Counted from the stretch's first letter, positions 47,730-59,507 are shown. The stretch is DNA of 64,000 bases from Rhodamnia argentea (GCF_020921035.1 NC_063157.1:806001-870000), one strand, 5' to 3'. Made by a program: numbers and translations. The notes: generated by a model from the sequence alone, not told the origin.

Positions 47730-49500
47730 CAGGAGTTTGTTGTTTGTTGAACCCGTGGAAATGCCGAGGAAAGTCTCTGTTTTTTCTCCTTTTCTCCTTT
47801 TTGTTTGCTTGCTTCGGAGCTTCACACCTCGGTTGGACTGGGAAATTAGAGTTGATTTGTGGTCAATGCAAATGCAAATATTCCTCAAGGAGCAGCTGTA
47901 CACTCTATTATAGATTACATACCATAAAAAAGAGTTCCGATACTTACTCGATTCAACGAGTTAGATCACAGGAGAAATCAATCTCTTAACGAATCTTTTG
48001 CTGCCGACACGAGACCACTTCATTACCTTAATACGAGTCGTAATTTCCAAATCCTCGTGGAGATTCATGGATTTGGGGGCACGTACGGGTGAGGAGTAGG
48101 TGGGTTTTTGGTGAAGTTCGAGGCGTGGGCATCTCGAGAGCTCGCTCTGTTTTTCCAAACCAAACGTGAGAAAGTGGGTGAGGCGTGAATAATTGGTGTT
48201 GTGTTTGGCTTCCTCCTCCAACGCACCGCACGCAACAGCGGAAAAGGAGAGACCTTTAAGGGACAGTCAACGGTCCACCGGTCGTGGACTTTCTAGAGGA
48301 TAGGGTAGGGACTCGCCTGGGATGGTGAACAGCCGATGGCTTCGCACCACGTGGCAATTCCTTTCTCAAAGCTTTCCAGACGGACAACCATCGCAGGTAA
48401 GCGTATTCAGTGACGCGATTCAGCACATGGCGCGACGTCGCCGACCACCGCTGCCAAGCGCCGTTGCCGTCACGCCTCAACTCACCAGCGACACCAACCC
48501 CTCGCCCACTCGACCCTGATTAACGGTCTCGAGAGATCAGCGGCCTCCACGGCCGCAGTGGAGGCCTAATCTTCGATGATTTCCTCCGAAGGTGATCGCA
48601 CACATGCATGGACGCAGGGGTGGGGCATGATTTCACCGATACAGTTGAGCTTCGGAGAGAGAGAGAGAGAGAGAGAGAGAGTTGCGCCGGCACCGGCGGT
48701 GATGGCGGCAGCGAACACTGGGCACCTGTTTCTTTTTTCAGATTACAAGTTTCCTTTATTTGCTAGAGTTTTCTAGACTTGTTCTTTTAATTTATCAAGA
48801 TTACAAACTAGTTTTCACTTGTAAAATTCAAAATATAGATGGGTGTGATGGTAAAGAGATTATCCATGGGTAAACTGTTCACAACTTATCAATGGATATA
48901 ACCCTTTTAGTATGAATAATTTATCGATTTTTAAAATTGGATGTTTTTATTTGGACATCTCGTAAGGAGAGATTATTAAGTGTTTCTCACCGTCTGTTAC
49001 TAAAAACACCACTTTCCATCTAACTTGTATGATCCAAATTTTGATTTATTTCAAAACATTAAGAGACTAAGAATTGAAATCAATGACGACCCAAACGAGG
49101 CCCCAACTTGTTCAAACACATATCGTTTTACATATTTGTTGGGTCGATGCATCGTATTAGGATTCCACCGACACGTCGATAAGCGTATTGCTTATGGAAA
49201 ATTCTCATTCATAGCCTTTAAAAGTTCGATGCAATTGTTGAAGAAAAAAATTAGAACGCACCATAGTTAGAAAAATCTAATTATTGATTTTGTTGAAAAA
49301 TACATACTATTGTTTAGGATGATTCACATGTGGAAAGATGAAATTGTTAGTCGTAGTCAAAATTTGCATTTCGGTATAAGTTATAGAAAAGCATTTTAAA
49401 AGATAACGTTGGAGATATCGTTAAGATATATAAATTAAGGTTATTTACTCGTGATCGGACGGAACATTTTCGAGTAATGATTACCCAAGTTAGTCGTATG
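47730..49500. other. Spacer with GA microsatellite
   Basis: No gene recognised. 48240-48570 is GC-richer without a credible protein. A (GA)n run of about 26 bases lies at about 48656-48681. The rest is AT-rich. Confidence 0.4.
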
Positions 49501-49508
49501 ATGTCGTT

Positions 49509-50074
49509 TAGGGGTGAGCAAATCGGACCGCCCAAATCGGAAATCGCCTGGATCAAGCTGTGGTCCTATTCCCGGTTCTAGATGAGTCCGGTCCGGTTCT
49601 TGGTTCTTAATATTGGAACCGGTGGCCGGGCGGTCCAGTTCCCGATTCCAAGGACATAAGACCCGATTGATCGAATTTTAAAAAAAAATGATATTGTACC
49701 ATGAAAAAAGAGTTGTTTTGTTGCTGCATGAGCGTTGTGATTGTTTGTCGGCTTCCATAGCTTATAAGATGCTCATGTTACTTTTCTTGGCTTATGACTA
49801 AGAAGATAGTTGTTTGCTCGCGTAGCTGACAACTGCTTGCACAGCTGAAGAATTATTAGACTTCTTTGTTTGGTTGGAAGGATTTTTGGGCACAAAATAT
49901 CTTTCAAAGAAGCAGATGTGTAGAGAATGGACGTGAAATCGAATAGACGTGCAAAAATTTGTCGTGTTATTGGTTCCCGGTTCTCTGGTGGCCGATTCGG
50001 TCCTCGGTTACGAAAAATGTCCGGCTCCCGATTCTTGAGGAGAACCGGATCGGACAGGGAACCGATAATCCCTA
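49509..50074. mobile_element. hAT-type non-autonomous element with perfect 8-bp target duplication
   Basis: It begins TAGGGGTGAGCAAATCGG and ends, on the other strand, TAGGGATTATCGGTTCCC. Short TAGGG ends are typical of hAT. ATGTCGTT is present directly outside both ends (49501-49508 and 50075-50082). Subterminal regions are rich in CCGGTTC and GAACCGG blocks in both orientations, as in hAT binding sites. No transposase frame is present in its 566 bp. Confidence 0.85.
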
Positions 50075-50104
50075 ATGTCGTTAGTTGCACTACCTGCATT
50101 CGTT

Positions 50105-50315
50105 TATAAAAAAAAAAGAATGATTCGAAATATATTTTTATAAAAATAGCTGTTTATATCGCTTAAGGAATGGGCGAATAAAAAAAAATTCATCATTCAG
50201 GAAAATAGTTAGACAAAAATTGTTATCGATGCTGAAACATATTTTATTCGATACAAACAATGATTTTTCATATAATTTTGTAAATAATTTATTTTTCATT
50301 AAAGAAACGGAACTT
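50105..50315. mobile_element. MITE, GTTTGTTTCG family, copy next to the hAT element
   Basis: An inverted repeat from GTTTATAAAAAAAAAAGAAT on the left to TTTCATTAAAGAAACGG on the right, with the ATTCG/AATATATTTTT subterminal pattern of the family at 7771-7977. It begins about 20 bases beyond the hAT target duplication. It is more decayed than the copy at 7771. Confidence 0.45.
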
Positions 50316-50654
50316 ATATCAAGCACAATCTCCATCAAACATAACATGATTTTGGGCTTCTTTAACCGGCATTGACAGATATACATCGTGAGGGAAAGTT
50401 TGCAGCTTGGGCCTTTTGGGCCCTCCCCTTCATGAGAAAAGTGGCAAAGATTCGCGTCGCCATCCGTCCGTGACAATGGCAGAGGGGTTGAAATGGAAAC
50501 GATGATTAATTATTATGACGATGAGCCAGCGAATGTACCTTTGGAATCTTGTAAATCAATGACCAAAGACTTCTCATTTCCCCTTCATATAAACAAGTTT
50601 GAGTTTTGTACAGACAGATTTATCGACATCTACGGAAAAGGTCGAGCGAAAGAG

Positions 50655-51805
50655 ATGAACAAAGTTCTGACTTTTCTCCTCTGTTTCGCTCTGCTCTCGA
50701 TTCTTTCCCATGGCAGACCCTTCACTTCAGATGGGTCGGGATCAGTCCCTCATGCCCTCAAATCCTTCAAGGTCAACGAGACTCGGGTATGAACACTCTC
50801 TCCCATCCATTTTGTTCTTGATTTTCTAGCTCTTATGGGTGAATCCAGCCGCTTTTGATAAAGCTGTTTCTGAGGGAGAGAAAGACATGGATCGGCGATT
50901 TTACTAGAGATTTGAGCAATCTGAAGCGTCTGATGAAGTTCCTACTCTGTTTGGGAATGAGACTGGCGTTATCCTTTCCCCTCCCTTTCTCGCTCTTTCT
51001 TTTGGAGACTCGTATTGCTTGCTTGAAAATCACTTTTGAGTGGAAAGTGAGTTTGAGGTGTTGCATTTCAGAACGAGAACAGCTGTTCGTACACTGTGTC
51101 AATAAAGACGAGCTGCTCTTCAACTTCGTATACTCGTGACCAGATCAGTCTTTCGTTTGGGGATGCATATGGAAATCAGGTAAACTGCTAGATCCTATGT
51201 CCGGTCCAAGGTATTTTGGTCCGTGTGATTTCCGGTCGGAGCACAATAACATCTTTTGATCATTTGCAACTGGATTTTACTTTCTTAGTGGTTAAGGATG
51301 ATTGCCCATCAAGGATGTTACCTGTTCCTGCAATAAATGCATCGATTAGCTGATGAAAATAGTCACAGCTCATAAATCAAGAAGAGTTCCGTATCTTGAT
51401 AATTGGGTATTCCGTTACTGCTTGTATTTCTAGCCAGCAGATGCGAACCCTGTTTTCTTTTCCTGTTTCAAAGGATACTTTAGCTAAATGAGATCCAACT
51501 TCTGACCTCATCTTGACATGGCCGATCAGGTCTATGTGCCTAGGCTGGATGATCCATCGACTCGTACATTCGAGCGATGCTCCACCGATACGTTCGACAT
51601 ACATGGACCCTGCACGTACCAAGTCTGCTACATCTACCTCTACCGGAGCGGATACGACGGGTGGAAACCCGAAACCGTGACCGTCTACGGCTATAACACC
51701 AAGACTGTGACTTTTTACTACAACACCTTCATTCCGGGTGACGTATGGTGGGGTTTCAACCGTTGCAGCGGCTATTTAGCATCGGTATCCTCGTCCGCTA
51801 TGTAG
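50655..51805 (+). CDS. ATS3: Embryo-specific protein ATS3-like, PLAT/LH2 fold
   Basis: Secreted protein of the ATS3 family, a single PLAT/LH2-type beta-sandwich. The biochemical role is not settled; PLAT domains usually bind lipids or proteins. Three exons (50655-50786, 51072-51179, 51530-51805) join in phase to 171 residues. The signal peptide is VLTFLLCFALLSILSHG. The domain starts at NENSCSYTVSIKTSC and continues through DQISLSFGDAYGNQVYVPRLDD, FERCSTDTFDIHGPC, QVCYIYLYRSGYDGWKPETV and WWGFNRC. Six or more cysteines are placed as in the family, where they form disulfides. An in-frame upstream ATG at 50493 belongs to unrelated leader sequence, and the signal peptide begins at 50655. Confidence 0.88.
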
Positions 51806-52339
51806 TAGAATTTGCTTGCACATGTTGCTACTTGGTGGGAGTTCTCTAGGTGGACTGCTGGTGGTTTGTATCGAGCAAGGTGAGGATGAGATCAAGACAA
51901 TAAGACGCACATTTTAAATATTTCAGGAATGTATTCGTCTCTGTTTCCGTTATATTCTTAAATATTTCAGGACTGCGAGCAAAATCTTCGCCATTCTGCA
52001 GTTTCTCAAGAACACTGTGCATTGTGTGTTTCGCAGAATCGGCTCTCCCCTATAAGCAATTAAAGTTCATCTCTGTTTAGGCGCTTGATCCTCAAGTTAT
52101 TTACCATCAAAAGGACACTTTTAACGGATCAAAAAAGCCGCAACGGCACTTAGAAACAAAATTACCAGGGAAGGTGGGCAATTGAATCTAATCTATAAAG
52201 TTTGAAACTTTTGATTGTTTATGAGATGGTCATGAATTATATTGGTTTAAATCGTATAAAATCACAACCATCAGTTACAGTATTTAATAATTTCACCAAC
52301 ACAACCCTTTTTATTAGCGGGAAAAATACCGAACTTAAC

Positions 52340-52481
52340 TCCCATCCCACCTAAGATTCATTCTTCACCATCCAACCCTCCTCTCTCTCTCTCTCTCTCT
52401 CTCTCCCCCTTCAACACAGCCCCGTCAACCACCGTGAAAAGGGTTGGTGCCTCGTGCACTCCTCCCTTCCTCTTCTCCTCG
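52340..52481 (+). promoter_or_regulatory. 5' leader of the rhomboid gene with CT repeat
   Basis: A (CT)n run at about 52380-52403 lies some 80-100 bases before the ATG at 52482. CT-rich leaders are seen at several genes in this window. Confidence 0.4.
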
Positions 52482-54326
52482 ATGGGGAAGTCGTCATCCC
52501 CCTCGCCGCCCTCGTCACCATCACCCCCAATGGATATAGAGAAGGGCACCAGGATGCGCCGTCCCGCCCATCACCATTTTCCGCCTCCACCGCCTCCGAA
52601 GCAGTGGTTCTCGTGGATCGTCCCGGTCATCTTCTTGGCCAACATCGGGCTCTTCGTGTACACGATGTACGTCAACGACTGCCCCAGAAAGGAGCCTGTG
52701 GGTTGCACCTTGTATCCTCTGCTAGGGAGGTTCTCTTTTCAGCCATTGAAGGAGAACCCTCTCTTAGGTCCCTCCGTCATCACGTAAGAAGGCTCTGTAT
52801 TTTGTGATCTATCATTTATCTTTATCCATCTTCCTCTTGTTTTAATTTCTTTCGATACAGCAAACTGATACGTTAATTCTAATTTGTAAACCCTTCTGAT
52901 AAGCCAGCCGAGGGGTCAGGAATTTCTTTTCTCCTCTTTCCATTTTCGTGTTATGAACCGTTTCAAGTGTAGAAATTCTTTCTGAAGCCAAGCATTTCGG
53001 CTTGTTCAGTGAAGGACATGAAATGATTGTCGTACAGTTTCAATAATATGGTAGAGCTTGACGATGAGTTGGTGCATTTATCTCTGTTTAAGTTCACTAG
53101 AGTCTGTAAGAGAGTTGAAAGAGATTTCATCTCATTGATAAACCCTGCCTAAATTCTACTACCACAGACAAAAAAGAAGCTCCATTGGAAAAGCAGGTTT
53201 TCCATCCAAAGGATGTGCATATGAGTATACAGAGTCGATTTAGCCTGATGGTTTGGCAGAAGTTAGGCAGAACGTCTCGAATGTGGGTTCAAAGCCCCAA
53301 ACGCATTAGACGTGGACATGAAATTTTGAGGAGAATGTCATATTGGATATACCTAGTACATTCTTCTGTGCAGGCTGGAAAGACTCGGAGGCCTCGAGCG
53401 AAAACTTGTGGTGGAAGATGCTCAAGGATGGCGAATGATATCCTGCATATGGCTTCATGCGGGAGTCTTACATCTGGCTACTAACATGTTGAGCCTCATG
53501 GTTGTTGGCATAGGACTCGAGCAAGAGTTCGGATTTCGTAAGAATTACACTCTAGAGAGTATAAATTAAGCTGACTAATGTTTCCCAATCACCACTGATT
53601 CTGAGAACCATGCTTGTGCAGTGAAAATCGGAGCTTTATATGTGCTCTCTGGCTTGGGGGGAAGCTTGTTATCTACACTTACCATCGATGGAGACTCGAA
53701 AATATCAGTCGGGGCATCCGGTGCTCTTTTTGGACTGTTGGGAGCTATGCTTTCTGAGCTGATCACAAACTGGACCATTTATGCGAATAAGGTAAATTCT
53801 AACTTCCAGTAAGTTGAACCTGCTTGATTGTAGACTTTCTAGTTCCAGGGGGCAAGGGTGGCCTAAAAATAAAAAGGTTCTGAGGGCAAGGTTTTCTAAT
53901 TCTTGTCCATTCAGTGCACAGCTCTTTTCACTCTAGTGATTGTTGTTGCCATAAATCTGGCCATCGGGCTTCTCATACCTCATGTGGACAACTCAGCGCA
54001 TATTGGAGGGTTCATCTCCGGGTTCCTTTTAGGGTTTGTTCTCCTGATTCGTCCCCAATTCGGGTATGTAAGCAGGAGGTACATCCCCGATGGATACGAC
54101 GTGAAGCACAAAAAGTCCAAGCATAAGAGCTACCAATATTGCTTATGGGTCACGGCTTTGATCCTCTTAGTTGCAGGGTAACTGACCTTCTGTGGATATC
54201 CTTCGCTTCAATACCGATGATCTTTCCCTCGCAACAGTCCTCTGATGCTTTTGATTTGATGACAGATATGCTTCAGGATTGGCTAAGCTGTTCAACGGCC
54301 AGGTTCTGAAGACAATGCCATTTTAG
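52482..54326 (+). CDS. Rhomboid-like intramembrane serine protease
   Basis: Cleaves membrane proteins inside the bilayer; plant members sit in Golgi or other endomembranes. Five exons (52482-52783, 53374-53537, 53622-53791, 53915-54177, 54266-54326) join in phase to 319 residues. The N-terminus is proline and histidine rich and cytosolic, followed by a first transmembrane helix ([20 protein letters not shown]). [13 protein letters not shown] carries the oxyanion asparagine (N138), GASGALFG the catalytic serine (S188) and NSAHIGGF the catalytic histidine (H241), so the enzyme should be active. A last hydrophobic segment near residues 285-305 gives the seven-helix plan of the eukaryotic secretase class. 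Wording and position suggest the Arabidopsis RBL5 (At1g52580) group, not certain. ATGs in frame at 52434 and 52530 are alternatives. Confidence 0.9.
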
Positions 54327-55637
54327 AGAATGGATGATGCCATTGTTTCGATCCCGCCACCTCTTCTTTGAGCAAAACATCAGGTACCAAACTAACTTCC
54401 CTGGAATAAAGTTCGTGGCATCATCAATTGCTGAAGGGTGGCAATATGCCAACGAACATCACGGAAGTTTGAGTTGCTTGTATATATGTGCCAGTGGATC
54501 TCAAAACGCCAATTTATATGTAATGCTAGTACGGTAGTATCTTAATGAATGTCTGGTTTTCCTCGTCGCTTGGAGCGACAGAAAATGAACAGTTGCATCT
54601 CTTGCTTTCTGCAGAACATATCACTGTATCTCATCCAATTTTTATGTCAAAAATGTGATTCTTTCCAAGGTTACATGCTTCCCTGCGCATATCAACAGAA
54701 AGCAACACAATCAGGAGACTGGTGAAGCGGCTATCAGAAGACAGTTTGGAAGACTGATAGTTTCTGTACCCAATAATGCAAAACATATGTCTACTTGATC
54801 ATGTTACGCATAATAACTCGCTCGAATTTGGCTTTTCTTCTCGAGGAGCAGGAGTTAAAGGGCGGTTCGGTCTCCAGTTATAGATAGACATTTACCCTCT
54901 GCCTTAACTTTTCAAGTTCGTTCCAAATAGCCGTTCTCGCAACATGCTTCCTTCTTGTGGCCATTCTGTAAGGAGCATTGTTGTAGGAGCACGTAAGCAG
55001 GAAATATTTGTTAGATGAAGTGCTCATCAACAGTCAAAATGATGTGAGCAACACGAAACTGCGATTTAAGACAAGTTTGGCTCGTGACCTTTTCCATTGC
55101 GGAAAACAGAATCTCGGAGTTCGATTGTTTTCTCTGCAAATCTAAATGAACTGTCGGTTTGCAGGACTCTGAAGATAATTTTGCTTTAACTCATTTTCAT
55201 GAAACTTAGCAACACATGTTTAACAAGTGGCGCATCAAGAATGGCCAAGGCTCTAGGATCTCAAATTCCATCTAACAAGCTTTAATTTCAATAGGAGCTT
55301 TTCATATCCAGATTCAGCCATTTCAAGAGATCACAAGCAGAGCAACGACCCAACTCAAACATGTAGCTTGCAGCTTGCAAACCACAGAAGAAAAATCAGC
55401 AACAGAAGCTATAACTACCATTTTTTTATGACCTACTCAATGTGGTTCTGTTCCTGATCCAATTCTGTAGTCAAAGTTCAAAGCTTCAAGATTTAGGATG
55501 AAGTATTCTCAAGTAGCATCTGAAGGAATCACCAGGAAGAAAGAAACATCCTATTAGATAAATGATCAAGTTCATACAAGGAGCACTCAGAATTATTCTA
55601 CAATGGCAATCCGATTACAGAGACCCCCCATATCGGT
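54327..55637. other. Region between the rhomboid and MED4 genes
   Basis: The rhomboid and MED4 genes point toward each other, so both 3' ends lie here. No credible gene. One exon-like segment on the minus strand (about 54893-54962) is recorded under the rejected items. Confidence 0.4.
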
Positions 55638-56885
55638 TCACTCATCATCTTCAGAGCTTGCCTCGTCGCTACTGTAGTCACTGCTGTCGTCAAAAGTATC
55701 TGGAAGTTCGAGGTCGACATGCCGGACCTGTATGGTCTCGGGCTCCTTATGCAATCCTGGCAGACCAGCCGGTTGCAATTGTGGCTCCTCAGGCCTGCGA
55801 ACAGGAAGGGTGTCTATTGGGGGCAATGTGATCGGATCGCCCGGTTTCCATCCAGGTGGTGGAACAGGCAAGTCGGTAGGCAATTCCACCGGCATCCCTG
55901 GTTTCCAGCCGGATGGGACGACGATGTTCGGAGGTAACACTGGGATTGCCGGCACATTCATGTTTGCAAGCGTCTCGACCATTGATATACTCGCTTTGTC
56001 ATCATCCTGGACCGCCGATTTCGGCAGATGGATATCATCGACACTGTACAGCTGCGAGACGCGCATTTGCTCGTCCTGGGGAGCCGGAGGCAGAGCCCCT
56101 CTAAGAGGAGCCTGTCCCGCACCGAAATCTGGCGGCGCGAATGTGGTGTAGCTAATCCTATGCGCATAGGAGACAATGTCGGACAGATTCAGCCTCGAGG
56201 CGACCGTGGTCGAGCTGCTGAGATCATCATCCCCGTCCTCCTCCATGGCAGAGGCGGATCTCGACCGCTTTGGACGGCGATAGTCAGCGTAATCATCGAC
56301 CAGGACATCGAGGACGCGCTCGGCGTCCTTGAGGCGGTTGGCAAAGGAGAGGAGGGCGGAGTCCTTGGACCGGATCTCGCGGGCGAGCTTGTGCTTGGCG
56401 TCCTGGAGGTCGAGGATCTCCTGCAGCTCAGCGACGGCCTTGAAGAGCTGAGTCTGGAGAGAAGTGAAGAGGGAAAGGATCTCCTTAGTCGAAGACGGAG
56501 GTGGATCGTGAAGGGCGACGTGCGATTGAGCGGGCTGAGACTGCGGCTGAGAGGAGAGGAAGGAAGGGAGAGAGCCGCGGAAGGAGGAGAGCCAGAGAGC
56601 GCGATTAGGGGAGACGTCGAAGAGCTTGGAGGCGAGGGAGGACATCTGGAGGAGGAGCGATTGGGCCCGGGGGAGAGGCGGGAGGAGAGACAGGAGGGTC
56701 GAGGAGGTGGCGGGGGCGGCGGAGGACGAGGGGAGGTTTGGATGGTGGTGCGGCTGCTGGTGGGAGGAGGAGGCGGCGGTAGTGAATTTGGGGGGATTGG
56801 TGCTCGGGAGAGAAGGCGAGCTGGAGCTGGTGGGGCTCGTGAGGCCGAGCCTGGCCGGAGAATGCGAGATCTGGTGTTGAAGCAT
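55638..56885 (-). CDS. MED4: Mediator complex subunit 4
   Basis: Subunit of the middle module of Mediator, which links transcription factors to RNA polymerase II in the nucleus. A single exon encodes 415 residues, close to Arabidopsis MED4 (At5g02850). After a serine, proline and histidine-rich N-terminus come ALWLSSFRGSLPSFL and a helical, coiled-coil-like part (about residues 130-205) with LFKAVAELQEILDLQDAKHK and DSALLSFANRLKDAERVLD, the MED4 signature. Next is LSDIVSYAHRISYTTFAPPD, then two copies of a proline-rich GWKPG.P motif, and an acidic serine C-terminus (DDSSDYSSDEASSEDDE). The ATG at 56885 is preceded by no in-frame alternative in good context. It lies about 1.4 kb upstream of, and divergent from, the PPR gene. 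Confidence 0.93.
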   Translation of the reverse strand: MLQHQISHSPARLGLTSPTSSSSPSLPSTNPPKFTTAASSSHQQPHHHPNLPSSSAAPATSSTLLSLLPPLPRAQSLLLQMSSLASKLFDVSPNRALWLSSFRGSLPSFLSSQPQSQPAQSHVALHDPPPSSTKEILSLFTSLQTQLFKAVAELQEILDLQDAKHKLAREIRSKDSALLSFANRLKDAERVLDVLVDDYADYRRPKRSRSASAMEEDGDDDLSSSTTVASRLNLSDIVSYAHRISYTTFAPPDFGAGQAPLRGALPPAPQDEQMRVSQLYSVDDIHLPKSAVQDDDKASISMVETLANMNVPAIPVLPPNIVVPSGWKPGMPVELPTDLPVPPPGWKPGDPITLPPIDTLPVRRPEEPQLQPAGLPGLHKEPETIQVRHVDLELPDTFDDSSDYSSDEASSEDDE

Positions 56886-57135
56886 CGCCGCTATTTAGGG
56901 TTCCGGCGACCGGAGAGACGGAGACGAAGAACCGCAGAGATTCAAGAGGGGATCGAGACGAAGGGCGACAATTGCACATTCAAGCGGCTTCTTCCGTATT
57001 TGGCATAGCGTTACATTAGTTACGGCTTTTTTTTAACCAAAGGTTGATTTCTTGGTCGAGACATATTTAACGTTTTTATTAATACGAGCAAAATTATGTA
57101 TAGGAATGGAAAGACGTGGAGACCCAATAAAAAAG

Positions 57136-57480
57136 AAAGGGAAAAATGATATAAATAGTTCCTGAATTTTAACTCAATGTATAACGTGATCCATGAATTT
57201 TTCAATTGATTCAATGTGGATCCCGAAGCTTTTAATATGTGCAATATTAATCCCCCGAATCTCTGGTACATGCTTAATTTAATCCATGAATCGAATGAAA
57301 TGTTCAATATTATCATTGATCTCAAATTAATGAAAAAGCTACATTGGATATCTTCATATAGTTAACGGATTATATTGAACATTTATCAAAAGGTTTGGGA
57401 TCACAATTAAACAAATTAAAAATTCAAAAATTATATTGCATATTAAGTCAAAGTTAAAAAATTATTTATGTCGTTACCCC
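57136..57480. mobile_element. Inverted-repeat MITE, AACGACATAAAT family, copy 1
   Basis: The left end GATATAAATAGTTCCTGAAT matches the right end read on the other strand, GACATAAATAATTTTTTAAC. The match runs on through ACT(C/T)AATRTRYAAYRTRAT. The interior is a diverged palindrome of 'CAATATTGATCC' and 'GGATTATATTG' blocks. ATAAAAAG-like sequence flanks both sides and may be a target duplication. The same family is found at 62405-62770. Confidence 0.6.
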
Positions 57481-58295
57481 ATAAAAAGATTATCCAAGGA
57501 AAACTTAGTTTATCTCGCTAGTACGTTTTTTTTTTGGCTAGAATTTTGAAAGAAAACATGTTTAATTAATTCTATGGGCACCTGCTAAGCCACGATGCAA
57601 TCCAGCACGGGCCGGTCAGTCAGGTAACCCAATCGCACGGAGAAAGATTCAGAGGAGGTCCACAGCATGCTTACCATGCACCGCACACATTAAAACCCCG
57701 ACTCTCCAAAACCCCTCCGCCAGTGCCTCATGATATCGGAGCTGCAGAGCGCCCACCAAGGAATGAGTTCGGCCTATCTCAGATCCACCGCCGTGTTCCA
57801 CGGCGATTTCAATCCCTGTTTCTGTTACTAAGTCGCTCCTCTAGGGTTCTTATCCGTTCTCTATGTTGAACCCAAGAAGACCCAGTTTTTCAATCTGATT
57901 CAGACGATGAATGGTTGCTCTGATCCGCCGTTCGCTCCCCTTTGTTCTTCTCTTATATGGGTCTACGTTGCTGGTGTTCTGTCTCTGTTTGTCTGACATT
58001 GAGGACGTTCTTGTAGCAGCAGCCAGCTGATTTCTTGGATTCTTCTCGTGTAAGATAGAGAAAGACATACTGCTCGGGATTAAATGTTATTCGGCATTGG
58101 GCTCCCGGGAAATCTCGGAAAGGAGGCATTTTTGACGTTTTCCGGTGATTGCACTAGACTTTTTTTGTTGGGGGCGATTCGAGTCCCTGTTCTTTTTGGT
58201 TTTATTGTATGGGCTGTGAACGTCGCCTGGAGTTTGTGTTTGGATTGTTGAGTTCGCTTCGTGGGTATGTTTCCGTGTGAAGAGAATCCCAGAAT

Positions 58296-59507
58296 ATGCT
58301 TTCTCTGCGTCCCATTCGCAGATTTTGCCATGCTGCCACCGCCGCCGCCACGGCCACCGCCATTTCATCGAACAGTAGTCCGGCAGCTGTATCAAGCCAT
58401 ATTCACAAGGCAAAGACGATAGAGGAACCTGCTCTGATGAAGCTCAAATCTGAAAGAGACCCTGATAAGCTATTTCACCTATTTAGGGCGAATGCTCACA
58501 ACCGCCTTGTTATTGAGAACCGTTTTGCTTTTGAGGACACGATTTCTAGGCTAGCAGGCGCTGGTCGTTTTGACTACATTGAGCAATTGCTTGAGCAGCA
58601 GAAGGCCCTTCCACAGGGTCGCCGTGAGGGGTTCATTGTGAGGATTATCATGCTGTATGGTAAGGCCGGAATGGTTAAACACGCTCTTGACACTTTCCAT
58701 GACATGCACTTGTTTGGTTGTAAAAGGTCTGTCAAGTCTTTCAATGCTACATTGCAGGTTTTGATAGAAGCGCGTGATTTAATAGCTATTGAGGCCTTCC
58801 TTAGCGAGGTTCCACAAAGGTTTAGTGTAGAGCTGGATATAATATCTATTAACATTGTTATTAAGGCATTCTGTGAAATGTCTTTTTTGGAGAAGGCTTA
58901 TTTAGTCATGGTACAGATGGAGAAATCTGGCATCAGACCAGACATAGTTACATATACTACGCTAATGTCCGCTGCCTACAAGAATAATAGGTGGGAACTT
59001 GGTAACGGTTTGTGGAATCTTATGGTGCATAAGGGTTGTTTGCCGAATCTAGCAACTTTCAATGTTAGAATTCAGTACTTGGTAAATAGGCGGAGAGCTT
59101 GGAATGCTCATAAGATGGCTGCTTTGATGAACAAAATTGGGATTGACCCTGATGAAGTCACGTATAATTTGGTGATTAAAGGGTTCTTCCTCGCGGGATA
59201 TCCTGAAATGGCCAAGAGGGTTTATTCTGCATTACATGGCAAAGGATACAGACCAAATATTAAGATTTACCAGACCATGATCCATTACCTTTGTAGGGGA
59301 GGCGATTTGGATTTGGCATATTCAATGTGTAAGGACTGCATGCGAAGAAGTTGGTTTCCTAGCGTCGATTCCATTATTGCACTTCTCGAAGGCCTAAAGA
59401 AAAGTCAGCAGCCTGGGAAAGCTAAGATGATCATAGCATTGGCTCGGAAAAAGATGCCACCTTTTTCTGAGATACAGATGGACTCTTTTCGGTCCAAATT
59501 ATCCTAG
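58296..59507 (+). CDS. P-type pentatricopeptide repeat protein (At1g80150-like), mitochondrial
   Basis: RNA-binding PPR protein, probably acting on organelle transcripts; the target is unknown. A single exon encodes 403 residues. The first 35 or so (LRPIRRFCHAATAAATATA) are basic and free of acids, as in a mitochondrial presequence. About eight 35-residue PPR units follow from near residue 90, for example VKSFNATLQVLIEARDL, DIISINIVIKAFCEMSF, DIVTYTTLMSAAYKNNRW, DEVTYNLVIKGFFLAGY and NIKIYQTMIHYLCRGGDL. No E/DYW extension is present, so it is a pure P-type protein. The blocks EPALMKLKSERDPDKL and LPQGRREGFIVRIIMLYGKA are as I recall them in At1g80150. In Arabidopsis that gene lies near TMM and CBSX4, as here. 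Confidence 0.9.
   Translation: MLSLRPIRRFCHAATAAATATAISSNSSPAAVSSHIHKAKTIEEPALMKLKSERDPDKLFHLFRANAHNRLVIENRFAFEDTISRLAGAGRFDYIEQLLEQQKALPQGRREGFIVRIIMLYGKAGMVKHALDTFHDMHLFGCKRSVKSFNATLQVLIEARDLIAIEAFLSEVPQRFSVELDIISINIVIKAFCEMSFLEKAYLVMVQMEKSGIRPDIVTYTTLMSAAYKNNRWELGNGLWNLMVHKGCLPNLATFNVRIQYLVNRRRAWNAHKMAALMNKIGIDPDEVTYNLVIKGFFLAGYPEMAKRVYSALHGKGYRPNIKIYQTMIHYLCRGGDLDLAYSMCKDCMRRSWFPSVDSIIALLEGLKKSQQPGKAKMIIALARKKMPPFSEIQMDSFRSKLS

Noticed and set aside
54893-54962. Exon-like segment on the minus strand, from ATGGCCACAAGAAGG to a GTAAATG donor, after a TTACAG acceptor
   Set aside because: It is open for only about 23 codons, no partner exons were found, and the protein is not recognisable. 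Chance splice signals are likely.
56028-57008. 326-residue frame antisense to MED4
   Set aside because: Low-complexity Gly/Glu/Arg protein produced by the opposite strand of the Ser/Pro-rich MED4 coding sequence.
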